From UBA7703 sp963667195 (GTDB lineage Bacteria > Bacillota > Clostridia > Christensenellales > CAG-138): 64,000 nucleotides of DNA. The number at the start of each line of letters is the position of its first letter. Position 1 is the first letter of the stretch. Both the position numbers and the translations under genes were made by a program. The stretch is from assembly GCA_963667195.1 (NCBI GenBank), contig OY762962.1, forward strand, positions 3,162,001 through 3,226,000. Reading direction: 5' to 3'. This document shows positions 1 to 8,340 of this stretch, piece after piece. The notes below the pieces were generated by a model. The model searched no databases. It had not been told where the DNA came from and saw nothing but the letters and a program-made list of their open reading frames with translations.

Positions 1-53
1 TTTTGTCATGTTTTAACCTGAGTGAATGGTGTTTCGCGATGAAAATCTCGCGA

Positions 54-617
54 TTAAGGCTTCCCCGCGGATTTCTCCGGCGCGAAATAGCCTTCCAGGC
101 AGTAGAGCGTGAACTTGTGCGGATGCCCTTCCTCCTCGCATTTCCCTTTCAGACAGCAGGGACAGAGATCGTCCAGCTTCGCGTCGAGCAGGTTGTTTCG
201 CTCAAAGAGTGTGTAGAGATACTTGAGATACTTACCTTCCGCAATCCGGCTGTGTTCGTTTTTGTGATCCAGCCCCTTCCACTCGTAGAGCCCCTTTGCG
301 CCCTTGCTGGAGTTGCAGCTCTTGCAGACACGCACCACGTTGTCGGCTACATTTTCCCCGCCACGTGAGCGCGGCAAAATATGCTCCGTCGTGAGCGGCC
401 CTTCCTGCCCGCAATAGATGCAGACGCGTGGATTCTCCATCTCCAGCAACCACTCGCTCACAGAGGTGGACCAAACGATCTCTCCGCGTTGAAGCTTGCC
501 AAGAAAGCTCATCCTGAGCGCCCATTCGCGCTTGTCGCCCGTTGCGGCGCCGGTCATGATCGCCGCATATTGCCAAAAGAGTAGGTCACGAACCGTTTTT
601 ACTGCGGGAGGTGGCAT
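54..617 (-). CDS. HNH endonuclease family protein
   Basis: Protein of 187 residues with a central HNH module. Cys66 and Cys69 (CIYC) and Cys98 and Cys101 (CKSC) would hold the structural zinc, and the EHILPRSRGG segment around His79 supplies the metal-binding and catalytic histidine of the family. A second cysteine cluster (CPCCLKGKC) lies near the C-terminus. The ATG at 617 is chosen because AAGGAGA precedes it at good spacing; an in-frame upstream ATG has no such site. Such proteins cut DNA, but no toxin, restriction or phage partner is adjacent, so the biological role is open. Confidence 0.8.
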   Translation of the reverse strand: MPPPAVKTVRDLLFWQYAAIMTGAATGDKREWALRMSFLGKLQRGEIVWSTSVSEWLLEMENPRVCIYCGQEGPLTTEHILPRSRGGENVADNVVRVCKSCNSSKGAKGLYEWKGLDHKNEHSRIAEGKYLKYLYTLFERNNLLDAKLDDLCPCCLKGKCEEEGHPHKFTLYCLEGYFAPEKSAGKP

Positions 618-747
618 ATCGTCTCTCCTTAAAATAAAATCAAAGTTATTATACCACATTCGGTTGTTTCATGGTGGGCATTGCCGATTTGAAGCGAAAA
701 AACTCCCGCCGAATATCCAGCGGGAGTATGCGTTTGCGCCAATGTGC

Positions 748-1197
748 TTATTGCGTGATTTTCTCGTTCATCTCGCGAATCTTCTTCTTCATTGCGCTGT
801 ATTGCGAAATCCAGATGGAAAGATAAATTCCGATGAAAATCGCAATGTAGATGAGAATTCCTGTCACGGTATGCGGCATCCAGCGGGCGAAATACGCAAT
901 CGGAAACGACGCCACCGAGGTGATCAGCAGATGAATCAGCGTCATCTTAAGCAGGCTCCAGCGTTCCATGTCCCAAACGACGGAAGCCCCCGCCCAAGCC
1001 GTGCCATACACCAGCGACAGCACCGCCTGCAGGACGACCGCGTTGATCTCGCTGCCCATCTCCCGCGCAAGTTCCGGCACGACTGCATAATACGTCCCGT
1101 CGCCGACCGTCAGCGAGATGATGATCGTAATGATGCTGCTGATCGCAAGTCCAAGCGGAGCACCAAACAGCATCCGTTTCAACAATTCTTTTTTCAT
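748..1197 (-). CDS. DUF3021 membrane protein, partner of the LytTR regulator
   Basis: Protein of 149 residues with four hydrophobic segments and a charged C-terminal tail (KKKIREMNEK), the layout of DUF3021 proteins. GGAGGGGG precedes the ATG. It follows the LytTR gene by 12 bases, so the two are co-transcribed. In known LytTR regulatory systems of this form the membrane protein restrains or senses for the regulator; that role is inferred here from family and position. Confidence 0.85.
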   Translation of the reverse strand: MKKELLKRMLFGAPLGLAISSIITIIISLTVGDGTYYAVVPELAREMGSEINAVVLQAVLSLVYGTAWAGASVVWDMERWSLLKMTLIHLLITSVASFPIAYFARWMPHTVTGILIYIAIFIGIYLSIWISQYSAMKKKIREMNEKITQ

Positions 1198-1209
1198 AAG
1201 TTCCCCCTC

Positions 1210-1650
1210 CTATAGTCCGAGTACCTGCTTGATCTTTGAAACGTACCTGCGGGACACATAGGTCACCGCGTCGTTCTTCATCCGAACGCAGATGGTACCC
1301 GCAAAGCTCAGGTCAAACCCGCGCACCATGCCAAGATTGATGATCTCCGCGTTGGAGATGCGCACAAAGTGCTTACCGTCCAGCCGTTCCTCCAGTTCGT
1401 AAAGACGCAGGCGTAGCAGAAACTGTCCCCCGCTCGTTTCCGCAATCACCTTGCCGCCCTCCGCAAATACGCGCACGATCTCGTCCTGAGATAGGATCAC
1501 CGCCTCGTCTTCGAGGAACCCCACAATGACCTGCGGCGCGTCCTGAGACAGCTTACGAACAAGCTGCTGAATTTCGTCGGTCACCTTGTCCGTGCAGATC
1601 ACCACCGTCGTTTCCTCGCAGGCGGCGTCCACCTTTACCTCGATCTTCAC
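1210..1650 (-). CDS. LytTR family DNA-binding transcriptional regulator
   Basis: Protein of 146 residues. The C-terminal half matches a LytTR domain (FVRISNAEIINLGMVRGF, then RRYVSKIKQVLG); no response-regulator receiver domain is present. The start is GTG, preceded by GAGGGGGTG. It heads a two-gene operon with the DUF3021 membrane protein. Upstream lie a TATACT -10 box and an inverted repeat placed where an activator would bind, which suggests autoregulation. Confidence 0.88.
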   Translation of the reverse strand: MKIEVKVDAACEETTVVICTDKVTDEIQQLVRKLSQDAPQVIVGFLEDEAVILSQDEIVRVFAEGGKVIAETSGGQFLLRLRLYELEERLDGKHFVRISNAEIINLGMVRGFDLSFAGTICVRMKNDAVTYVSRRYVSKIKQVLGL

Positions 1651-1675
1651 TTTTTCACCCCCTCGTTACGATTGC

Positions 1676-1726
1676 AGTATAGCGAAATCGGGTACTTTCG
1701 CGCGACCGTTTTGCGACAGACGGTCG
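1676..1726 (-). promoter_or_regulatory. Promoter and inverted-repeat operator of the LytTR operon
   Basis: A -10 hexamer TATACT (1676-1681, read on the minus strand) has no recognisable -35 at the expected place. Just upstream is a perfect 7-bp inverted repeat, CGACCGT/ACGGTCG (1703-1709 and 1720-1726), with a 10-base spacer. This is the pattern of an activator-dependent promoter and is a good candidate binding site for the LytTR protein itself. Confidence 0.55.
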
Positions 1727-1770
1727 TTTTTTGGTTACAGTCGGTTGTGTTATCGCGTAAGCGCAGAAAA

Positions 1771-1787
1771 AGCCGCACAAGGCGGCT
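1771..1787 (-). terminator. Rho-independent terminator of the GNAT-racemase pair
   Basis: The 6-bp stem AGCCGC/GCGGCT is followed by TTTTTC on the minus strand, a few bases after the racemase stop codon. Confidence 0.7.
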
Positions 1788-1793
1788 CATTCT

Positions 1794-2495
1794 TCATTCT
1801 GAATCGTATGCCAACGATAGTTCCAGCGCCTTTTTCGCGTGGATCACCGTGGTGTCAAATAATGGAAGTGACACATCCTCAGCGGACACGATTAGTCCAA
1901 GCTCGGTGCACCCCAGCAGGATGCCTTGCGCGCCTCGCGCTTGCAACTCTGAGATTACACGCAGATACGCGGCCTTGGAGTCCGGCTTCACTACGCCGAG
2001 GCAAAGCTCGTCGAAGATCACGCGGTTGACGAGGTCGATGTCCTCGCCTTCGGGAATCAGCACGTCGATGCCGCGCGCGGTCAGTTTGTCGCGATAAAAC
2101 TCCTGCGTCATGGTGTATTTTGTTCCGAGGAGGCCGACGCGCGTGATGCCGTTTGCGCGCAACTCGTCCGCCGCGGCTTCGGCGATGTGCACGAGCGGGA
2201 CGTGAATGCGACTCTGTACCTCGGGCGCTACTTTATGCAGCGTGTTGGTGCAGATAAGCACCATGTCCGCGCCTGCCGCTTCCAACCGCTGGGCAACGCC
2301 GCCGAGCAAGTCAGCAGCTTTCGCCCACTCTCCGCGGGACATCAGCGCCTCTATCTCGAAGAAATCAACGCTGTAGAGCAGGATTTTCGCCGAGTGCAAC
2401 CCGCCCAGCGCGTCCTTGACACCCTCGTTGAGCAGTTGATAATAGGTAATCGTGCTTTCCCAGCTCATGCCTCCGATGAGTCCGACCGTCTTCAT
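1794..2495 (-). CDS. Aspartate/glutamate racemase family protein
   Basis: Protein of 233 residues, the usual length of the family. It begins MKTVGLIGGMSWEST, a typical start for amino-acid racemases of the YgeA/RacX type. The two catalytic cysteines are visible in the ICTNT segment and in the LLGCTELG segment. The family interconverts L- and D-amino acids without PLP; the substrate cannot be read here. The ATG at 2495 has GGGAGG upstream and overlaps the stop of the acetyltransferase gene (ATGA), so the two are translationally coupled. Confidence 0.88.
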   Translation of the reverse strand: MKTVGLIGGMSWESTITYYQLLNEGVKDALGGLHSAKILLYSVDFFEIEALMSRGEWAKAADLLGGVAQRLEAAGADMVLICTNTLHKVAPEVQSRIHVPLVHIAEAAADELRANGITRVGLLGTKYTMTQEFYRDKLTARGIDVLIPEGEDIDLVNRVIFDELCLGVVKPDSKAAYLRVISELQARGAQGILLGCTELGLIVSAEDVSLPLFDTTVIHAKKALELSLAYDSE

Positions 2496-3010
2496 GATAG
2501 TTCCTCCCAATTCTGCGATTGTAGTTGTTCCGCTCCTTCGCCGGCGAGTTCCGCAAGCGACGATCCGCTTACACGGTAGACCGTCCATTCGTCCATCGGA
2601 ACGGCGCCGAGTGAGCGGTAAAAATCGATGCTCGGTTTGTTCCAGTCGAGACAAGCCCATTCCAGCCTGCCGCAGCCGCGCGCGCGGGCAGTCTGCGCAA
2701 GATGGCGCAAAATCGCCTTGCCATATCCCTTTCCGCGATGTTCCGGTAAGACGAACAAATCCTCGAGGTAGATGCCGCCTCTGCCGAGGAAGGTTGAGAA
2801 GTTATGGAAGTACAACGCGAAGCCGACCTCAACCCCGTCCGCAACGGCGAAGAACGCCTCCGCAACCTTGCGCTCAAAGAGCCAATCGTGTAAAAGTGCC
2901 TCGTCGGCTACCACCTGATTGAGCATGTGTTCATACTCCGCTAGCGCGCGGATGAAGGTCAAAAGCAACGTAGTGTCTTTTTCAGTTGCATCGCGAAAAG
3001 TGATTGGCAT
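2492..3010 (-). CDS. GNAT family N-acetyltransferase
   Basis: Protein of 172 residues from the ATG at 3010. It shows the acetyl-CoA binding motif of GNAT enzymes (VLPEHRGKGYGKAIL) and the downstream core (LEWACLDWNKPSIDFYRSLGA). It resembles the diamine/spermidine acetyltransferase branch, but the substrate is not certain. It is the first gene of a coupled pair with the racemase. An in-frame start 24 codons upstream is possible but lacks a better ribosome site. Confidence 0.85.
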   Translation of the reverse strand: MPITFRDATEKDTTLLLTFIRALAEYEHMLNQVVADEALLHDWLFERKVAEAFFAVADGVEVGFALYFHNFSTFLGRGGIYLEDLFVLPEHRGKGYGKAILRHLAQTARARGCGRLEWACLDWNKPSIDFYRSLGAVPMDEWTVYRVSGSSLAELAGEGAEQLQSQNWEELS

Positions 3011-3155
3011 GGGTTCCTCGATTCCGGTATAAATACACTGAAACATTTGCGGAATAATAACATGGTTTGTTATAGTAATCAAATTTATTTCATCTGACTT
3101 TTCTACATCGTCGTGATATACTCTAACTCAGCATCGAGCATAGAAAAGGTTAGCT

Positions 3156-3578
3156 ATGATATTTAAAAAGAAAAATCGATCAAGTTGTTATACGTACTTT
3201 CGTATCGCAGGTGATTTCAACCCTGATGATATTTCATCCTTTCTAAATTTGACACCATTTGAGACTTGGAAAACGGGTGACCCGATCAAAGATGGGCGAG
3301 CATTCTTCGAGTTTTCTTGTTGGAAGTATGGTCTATGTGATGTTTATAATGTGTTTGTAGATCAAATGATGATGCAAACAATTAACGATTTGATTCCAAA
3401 GATTGACCTTCTCAATATCATCCGAAGTCGCTATAAAGATGTCATCTTTTCTCTGGAGATAGTTCCATTATTATCCTTAAAAGATGATACAACTCCAAGT
3501 CTTTCGCCTGGTCGTGAAGTGATAGAGTTCTGCTATCAGACAAATACCGATATTGATATCGACCTATACGTTTCCTAA
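3156..3578 (+). CDS. DUF4279 domain protein
   Basis: Protein of 140 residues that looks like the DUF4279 family (CYTYFRIAGDFNPDDIS near the start, then FETWKTGDP). The function of the family is not known. The gene is clearly richer in A and T, and in AT-ending codons, than its neighbours, and it sits directly beside tRNA-Arg with a shared terminator, which suggests recent acquisition. It is a single isolated gene. Confidence 0.75.
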   Translation: MIFKKKNRSSCYTYFRIAGDFNPDDISSFLNLTPFETWKTGDPIKDGRAFFEFSCWKYGLCDVYNVFVDQMMMQTINDLIPKIDLLNIIRSRYKDVIFSLEIVPLLSLKDDTTPSLSPGREVIEFCYQTNTDIDIDLYVS

Positions 3579-3630
3579 ATTTCTCGACTACAAAATTCGA
3601 AAATCACAAACTATTATCTGAAATAGAAAA

Positions 3631-3654
3631 AGAACGGCTATCTCTAACCGTTCT
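3631..3654. terminator. Bidirectional terminator between DUF4279 gene and tRNA-Arg
   Basis: The stem AGAACGG/CCGTTCT (3631-3637 with 3648-3654) is flanked by A-rich sequence on the left and T-rich sequence on the right. It can therefore end transcripts arriving from either side. Confidence 0.75.
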
Positions 3655-3658
3655 TTTC

Positions 3659-3734
3659 TGGCGCGCCTGGCAGGATTTGAACCTGCGACCTACCGGTTCG
3701 TAGCCGGGCACTCTATCCACTGAGCTACAAGCGC
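3659..3734 (-). tRNA. tRNA-Arg (anticodon ACG)
   Basis: A complete cloverleaf can be folded: acceptor GCGCTTG with CAGGCGC, D stem GCTC/GAGT, anticodon loop CTACGAA giving ACG, and TPsiC arm GCAGGTTCAAATCCTGC. The 3' CCA is encoded. The first base pair of the anticodon stem is a mismatch. Confidence 0.95.
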
Positions 3735-3756
3735 ATTCACGTTCACGTGCTTGATT

Positions 3757-3785
3757 ATTTTAACCACTGGCGCGCGAAATGTCAA
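3757..3785 (-). promoter_or_regulatory. Promoter of tRNA-Arg
   Basis: On the minus strand a perfect -35 TTGACA (3780-3785) is separated by 17 bp from the -10 TAAAAT (3757-3762), about 22 bases before the tRNA. Confidence 0.8.
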
Positions 3786-3954
3786 GCGGTGGAGAGGAAT
3801 ATTTTACGGTCATTTTCAACCCAAGGAGTAATCCGCTTTGCCGGATTCCGTAACCCAACGATTCCGCAGGAAAAGGCTTCGCAACCGTGCCTTCGATTAC
3901 GAAGGAATGTTTCGGTCACAGAAAACTATAAAACAATCTGTTATAATCAAATCA

Positions 3955-4692
3955 TTAAATACACCTTCCGCCATCGACGGACAGCACCTGACCCGTGATA
4001 AACGAAGCTTCTTCGGACGTGAAAAACAGCACGGCGGACGCGATATTCTCCGGCGTTCCCGCGCGAAGCAGCGGTGTTTCCTCGCAAATGCCAGCAATCA
4101 CGCCTTCGTCAAAGCCGCGCGTCATGTCGGTGAGTACAAAGCCGGGTGCCACGCAGTTGACGCGGATGCCGCTGGGCGCAACCTCTTTTGCGAGTGACTT
4201 GGTGAACCCGATCACCGCCGCCTTGGAGGACGAGTAGGCTACCTCGCAGGAGCCGCCGGTGACGCCCCACATCGACGAGATGTTTACGATTGCCCCGCGT
4301 TTTTGCGAAACCATCTCAGGTAAAGCGGCTCTGGTCACGAGGAACATGCCGGTGACGTTTGTCTCCATCACGCGGTTCCAGTCGGCAAGCGTCGTGTCGG
4401 TAATGAGTTGCGTCGGCAGCGCGATGCCTGCGTTATTGACGAGCACATCGATAAAGCCGAAGCGCTCCCGGACGCGGGAAACGATCTGCTTTGCCTCGTC
4501 TTCCCGCACGATATCGCCGGAAACGAGCATAACGCTACAGCCCGTGCTTGCGAGCTCGTCGTAGAGGGCGCGCGCTTGCGCTTCCTCCGCGCGATAATGA
4601 ATCGCGACACGGTGACCCTCCCGGGCAAACCGCCGCGCGATGCCCGCGCCGATGCCGCGGGAAGAGCCGGTGACCAATACGGTGTGTTTCAT
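3955..4692 (-). CDS. Short-chain dehydrogenase/reductase, FabG-like
   Basis: Protein of 245 residues with the classical SDR hallmarks: the cofactor motif TGSSRGIGAGIA at the N-terminus, NNAG in the middle, the catalytic Ser in NISSMWG, the YSSSK catalytic Tyr-Lys pair, and a GQVLSVDGG C-terminus as in FabG-type reductases. NAD(P)H-dependent reduction of a keto group is the expected reaction. No fatty-acid genes surround it, so it may not be the housekeeping FabG. A GTG two codons upstream is an alternative start; neither has a strong ribosome site. It is divergent from endonuclease IV. Confidence 0.88.
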   Translation of the reverse strand: MKHTVLVTGSSRGIGAGIARRFAREGHRVAIHYRAEEAQARALYDELASTGCSVMLVSGDIVREDEAKQIVSRVRERFGFIDVLVNNAGIALPTQLITDTTLADWNRVMETNVTGMFLVTRAALPEMVSQKRGAIVNISSMWGVTGGSCEVAYSSSKAAVIGFTKSLAKEVAPSGIRVNCVAPGFVLTDMTRGFDEGVIAGICEETPLLRAGTPENIASAVLFFTSEEASFITGQVLSVDGGRCI

Positions 4693-4757
4693 ACGCACAT
4701 TCTACCAAACGCGGCGCACAAGCGCAACGCACGCGAACGAAAGAAAAAGGTAAGATC

Positions 4758-5594
4758 ATGGACGAACAAACGCTCTATCTGGGTTGCCATCTGAGCAACG
4801 CAAAAGGCTACGCGGCGGCGGGTCGCGTGGCGCTCTCCATCGGCGCGAACACGTTTCAGTTTTTCACGCGGAATCCGCGCGGCGGCAGCGCAAAGGCGAT
4901 CGATCCCGCAGACGCGGACGCGCTGAATACGCTCTGCCGCGAAAACAACTTCGGCACGCTCGTCGCCCACGCGCCGTACACCCTCAACCCCTGCTCCGCC
5001 GACGCAAAGGTGCGTGATTTCGCCTACCGCTGTTTTTCCGAGGACCTCGCGCGGATGGAGGCGTTCCCCAATCAGGTCTATAACTTTCATCCCGGCAGCC
5101 ATACGGGTCAAGGCATTGATGTCGGCATTCGCCTGACCGCGGAGCTGCTCAACGACGTGCTGACAAGCAATCAGAGCACGACGGTGCTGATCGAGACGAT
5201 GTCCGGCGGCGGCTCTGAGATCGGCGGGCAGTTCGAGCAGGTCGCGGACTTGCTCAGCCGCATCGATCGATCGGAAAAGATGGGCGTGTGCCTCGATACC
5301 TGCCACGTCTTCGCCGCGGGGTACGACGTCAAGAACGATTTTGACGGCGTGCTCACGCGCTTTGACAAAATAGTCGGGCTAAATCGTCTCCGCGCGCTGC
5401 ACCTCAACGACAGCCTGTTCGATCTTGGCTGCGGCAAAGACCGCCACGCGCGCATCGGCGAAGGCTTTATCGGTTTTGAGGCGATGTATCGCATCGCGCA
5501 TCATCCTGCGTTCGCGGGACTTCCGATGATACTGGAAACACCGAACGAGCCACCGGAGCATGGCGAGGAGATCAAGCTTTTGCGGCAAAATTAG
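4758..5594 (+). CDS. nfo: Deoxyribonuclease IV (AP endonuclease)
   Basis: Protein of 278 residues, matching the usual length of endonuclease IV, which cuts the backbone 5' to abasic sites in base excision repair. The metal-binding segments are visible in order: NFHPGSHTG, ETMSGGGSEIG, CLDTCHVFAAGYD, HLNDS, then DRHARIGEGFIG and LETPNEP near the end. The ATG follows AAAAAGGT. It lies alone between a divergent dehydrogenase and the glycyl radical operon. Confidence 0.95.
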   Translation: MDEQTLYLGCHLSNAKGYAAAGRVALSIGANTFQFFTRNPRGGSAKAIDPADADALNTLCRENNFGTLVAHAPYTLNPCSADAKVRDFAYRCFSEDLARMEAFPNQVYNFHPGSHTGQGIDVGIRLTAELLNDVLTSNQSTTVLIETMSGGGSEIGGQFEQVADLLSRIDRSEKMGVCLDTCHVFAAGYDVKNDFDGVLTRFDKIVGLNRLRALHLNDSLFDLGCGKDRHARIGEGFIGFEAMYRIAHHPAFAGLPMILETPNEPPEHGEEIKLLRQN

Positions 5595-5658
5595 GCTTTA
5601 ATTCATTCGAATGTGGTTCCCGCTACAATAATATATCCTGCCCATTCGCGCGCGGAAA

Positions 5659-5687
5659 TTGCTCACCGTGCGCGATTGTATTATAAT
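5659..5687 (+). promoter_or_regulatory. Candidate promoter of the glycyl radical operon
   Basis: TATAAT (5682-5687) lies 17 bp after a weak -35, TTGCTC (5659-5664). It leaves a 5' untranslated region of about 110 bases before the AAAGGAG ribosome site. No riboswitch fold was recognised in that leader. Confidence 0.5.
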
Positions 5688-5803
5688 GACAGCGAAACAA
5701 TTCATGCGTTCCTGCCACGTTTTAAGCGCTTTGCAACACATCTTACAGATTTGTCTTTTTCTATTGATTTGCTGATTTTCCGCAATCGAAAGGAGCATAT
5801 TGC

Positions 5804-8293
5804 ATGGAAGCCGTCGTCAAGCCGAGCGTAAAAGAGCCGTATCATCTCTCGCCGCGCATTGCGTTTCTCCGGGAATATTATTTCAAGGGTGACGAGCGCA
5901 ACTGGAACAACGAGTTTGCCGCCTTCACCACCGGCACACCCTGGGACGAAGTGTTCGATGAGACCAGCTTTTTGATCGTGCCGGAGGTCTATTCATTTTT
6001 CCCGACGTTCCGCCGCTCCTTCCAGATGGCGGCGCGCACGGTTGTGCCTCCGAAGGGATTTTTCTCGCTCTCTCTGCCGGAGCGGCGGGCGTGGCTCATC
6101 AAGGAGATCATCGTCAACCGCGTGCCGCAGGAGATTTTGCCCGGCGATCTGATCGCGGGCGGACGCTTCAACGTCATGGCCTCCCGCTGCTGGAGTAAAA
6201 GCGAGGCGAAGGATCGCAATGCCCAGCTCCTCGGCAAAGGCGGCATCCGCTTATCGACATTTGAGTTTCAGGATCGCGGCTACGGCAACTGCGGCGCGAC
6301 CAGCGGACACCTCATTCCGGACTATCCGCGCGTCCTGCGCGAGGGCTTTGCCGGTATCCGCGCGGATTTGCAGAAGCGCTATGACGCGCTTCCCATCGCG
6401 GAGCAGGCGGGTGAAAAAGGCGGCCAACTGCGCGGTATGCTATTGAGCTGCGAAATGCCGATTGCGCTCGCGGAACAATATGCGGCGCTCTGCGAATCGC
6501 TTGCGTCCGCTGAAGCGGATGAAGTGCGCAAGGCGGAGCTGCTCACGATGCGGGACGTGCTCAACCGCGTGCCGAAAGAACCCGCACGAAACTTTTACGA
6601 GGCGCTGCAGTCGCTGTGGCTCGCGCATATGCTCGTGCTCACGGACGAAAACTATCCCGGCGCGGGCGTTTCGTTCGGCAGAATCGATCAGTATCTGCTG
6701 CCCTACTGGGAGCAGTCGATGCGCGAGGGAATGGATCGCGAATTCGGCAAAGAATTGCTCAAGTGCTTCTGGATGCACTGCAATTACGCCTACGACGCGA
6801 TGATTCAAACTGGAAATCAAGGCATTACTGCGGGCTACGGCCAACTCTTCAACCTCTCCGGCCTCGGCAAGGACGGCGCGGACATGACGAACGACCTGAC
6901 CTGGGTGTTCCTTGAGGTCATCGACGAGATGAGCCCCATCCTGGAGCCTAAACCGAACGTCCGCCTGCACAAAAACTCGCCGGATGCGCTGCTGGACAAG
7001 GTTGTGGACATGATCTCCACGAGCCAGGGCGCGCCGTTTCTACTCAACTTTGACGAACGCTCGATGGCGGGCATGCTGGAGGAAGCCAAGCGCGCGCATG
7101 TGGAGCACCTGATCAACGAGGACAACGTGTTCGACTATGCCTCCGTCGGGTGCTTGGAGAACACGATGTGCGGCAACGACCGCTCCGCAACCGTGGACTG
7201 CAACCCGAACCTCGTCAAGGCGATCGAGCTTGTGCTGGGCGAAGGTCAGGACCTCGTGGTCTACACCGACGCGCTTTGGGGCAAGCCTTATCCCGTTGAG
7301 TCGCAAGCGCCAAGCACGGGAGACCCGCGCAAGTTTGAAAACTTTGAAGCGTTTTACGAGGAGTTCTTGGTGCAGCTCAACTACGTGATGGAGCGCATGG
7401 TCTGCCTGTATGAGCGCTCCACCAAGCTCCGCGCGCAATATGCCCCGACACCGTATCTAAGCTGCCTCGTCAAGGGTTGCGCCGAGAGCGGAAAAGACTG
7501 CACGCAGGGCGGCGCTGAGCTTTCGTTTGTCACCGTCGAGGGCGTGACCTTCGCGACAACGGTTGACTCTCTGCTCGCAATCCAGTATCTTGTTTATGAC
7601 AAAAAGGTCTGCACGATGGATACCCTGATCAAGGCGCTCAGGGCAAACTGGCAAGGGTATGAAATCCTACAGGCGCAGGCGAAGAACCGCGCGCCGAAAT
7701 ACGGCAGGGACGACGACGCGGCGGACGCACTGGCAAGCAGGCTCATGCGGGACTGGTCAAACATCGTTTGGAACTATAAGACCACGTCGACCAATGCTCA
7801 GTTCCGGCCCGGCATGCTGAGCTGGAACTACTGGATCGGCTCAGGCTTTATCCTCCCCGCCACGCCCGATGGTCGCGCGCGCGGACAGTTTTTAAGCAAC
7901 GCCATCTGCCCCGTCAACGGCGCGGACACCAACGGGCCAACAGGCAACGCAAATTCCGTCGGCAAGGCGCTCGGAGGCACGGACGCGTCCGGCAATGTTG
8001 TCAATTTGCTACCAAACGGAGCAAGCCACACGATCACGCTCTCGCCCTCGTTGATGCGCGATCATGAGCGGCGCGAAAAACTCAAGGCGTTTTTGCGCGG
8101 GTACACGCAAAACGGTGGCACCGCGCTGCAGATCAACATTCTCGACGCGGAGACGCTCAAGGACGCGCAAAAGCACCCGGAGAACTATAAGAACCTGCTT
8201 GTGCGCATCACGGGATACAACGCATATTTCACGAGCATCGGCAGAGAGCTGCAAAACGAAATCATCGCAAGAGAAAGCCATAACCGGTATTGA
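5804..8293 (+). CDS. Glycyl radical enzyme of the pyruvate formate-lyase superfamily, substrate unassigned
   Basis: Protein of 829 residues with the complete machinery of a glycyl radical enzyme: the thiyl-radical Cys450 and likely base Glu452 in VGCLEN, a GGAELSF segment with VDSLLAIQYLVYD, and the radical Gly804 in RITGYNAYF, 26 residues from the C-terminus. CLEN differs from the CVEP motif of glycerol/diol dehydratase, choline lyase and hydroxyproline dehydratase. An arylacetate-decarboxylase-like chemistry is one possibility, but no small HpdC-type subunit is encoded nearby. The cognate activase follows after 47 bases, and a split-barrel protein follows that. The reaction is therefore open. 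Confidence 0.92.
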   Translation: MEAVVKPSVKEPYHLSPRIAFLREYYFKGDERNWNNEFAAFTTGTPWDEVFDETSFLIVPEVYSFFPTFRRSFQMAARTVVPPKGFFSLSLPERRAWLIKEIIVNRVPQEILPGDLIAGGRFNVMASRCWSKSEAKDRNAQLLGKGGIRLSTFEFQDRGYGNCGATSGHLIPDYPRVLREGFAGIRADLQKRYDALPIAEQAGEKGGQLRGMLLSCEMPIALAEQYAALCESLASAEADEVRKAELLTMRDVLNRVPKEPARNFYEALQSLWLAHMLVLTDENYPGAGVSFGRIDQYLLPYWEQSMREGMDREFGKELLKCFWMHCNYAYDAMIQTGNQGITAGYGQLFNLSGLGKDGADMTNDLTWVFLEVIDEMSPILEPKPNVRLHKNSPDALLDKVVDMISTSQGAPFLLNFDERSMAGMLEEAKRAHVEHLINEDNVFDYASVGCLENTMCGNDRSATVDCNPNLVKAIELVLGEGQDLVVYTDALWGKPYPVESQAPSTGDPRKFENFEAFYEEFLVQLNYVMERMVCLYERSTKLRAQYAPTPYLSCLVKGCAESGKDCTQGGAELSFVTVEGVTFATTVDSLLAIQYLVYDKKVCTMDTLIKALRANWQGYEILQAQAKNRAPKYGRDDDAADALASRLMRDWSNIVWNYKTTSTNAQFRPGMLSWNYWIGSGFILPATPDGRARGQFLSNAICPVNGADTNGPTGNANSVGKALGGTDASGNVVNLLPNGASHTITLSPSLMRDHERREKLKAFLRGYTQNGGTALQINILDAETLKDAQKHPENYKNLLVRITGYNAYFTSIGRELQNEIIARESHNRY

Positions 8294-8340
8294 GCCTACT
8301 GCTTACAATAAACTGACCAGAAAGACACTATAGGAACACT

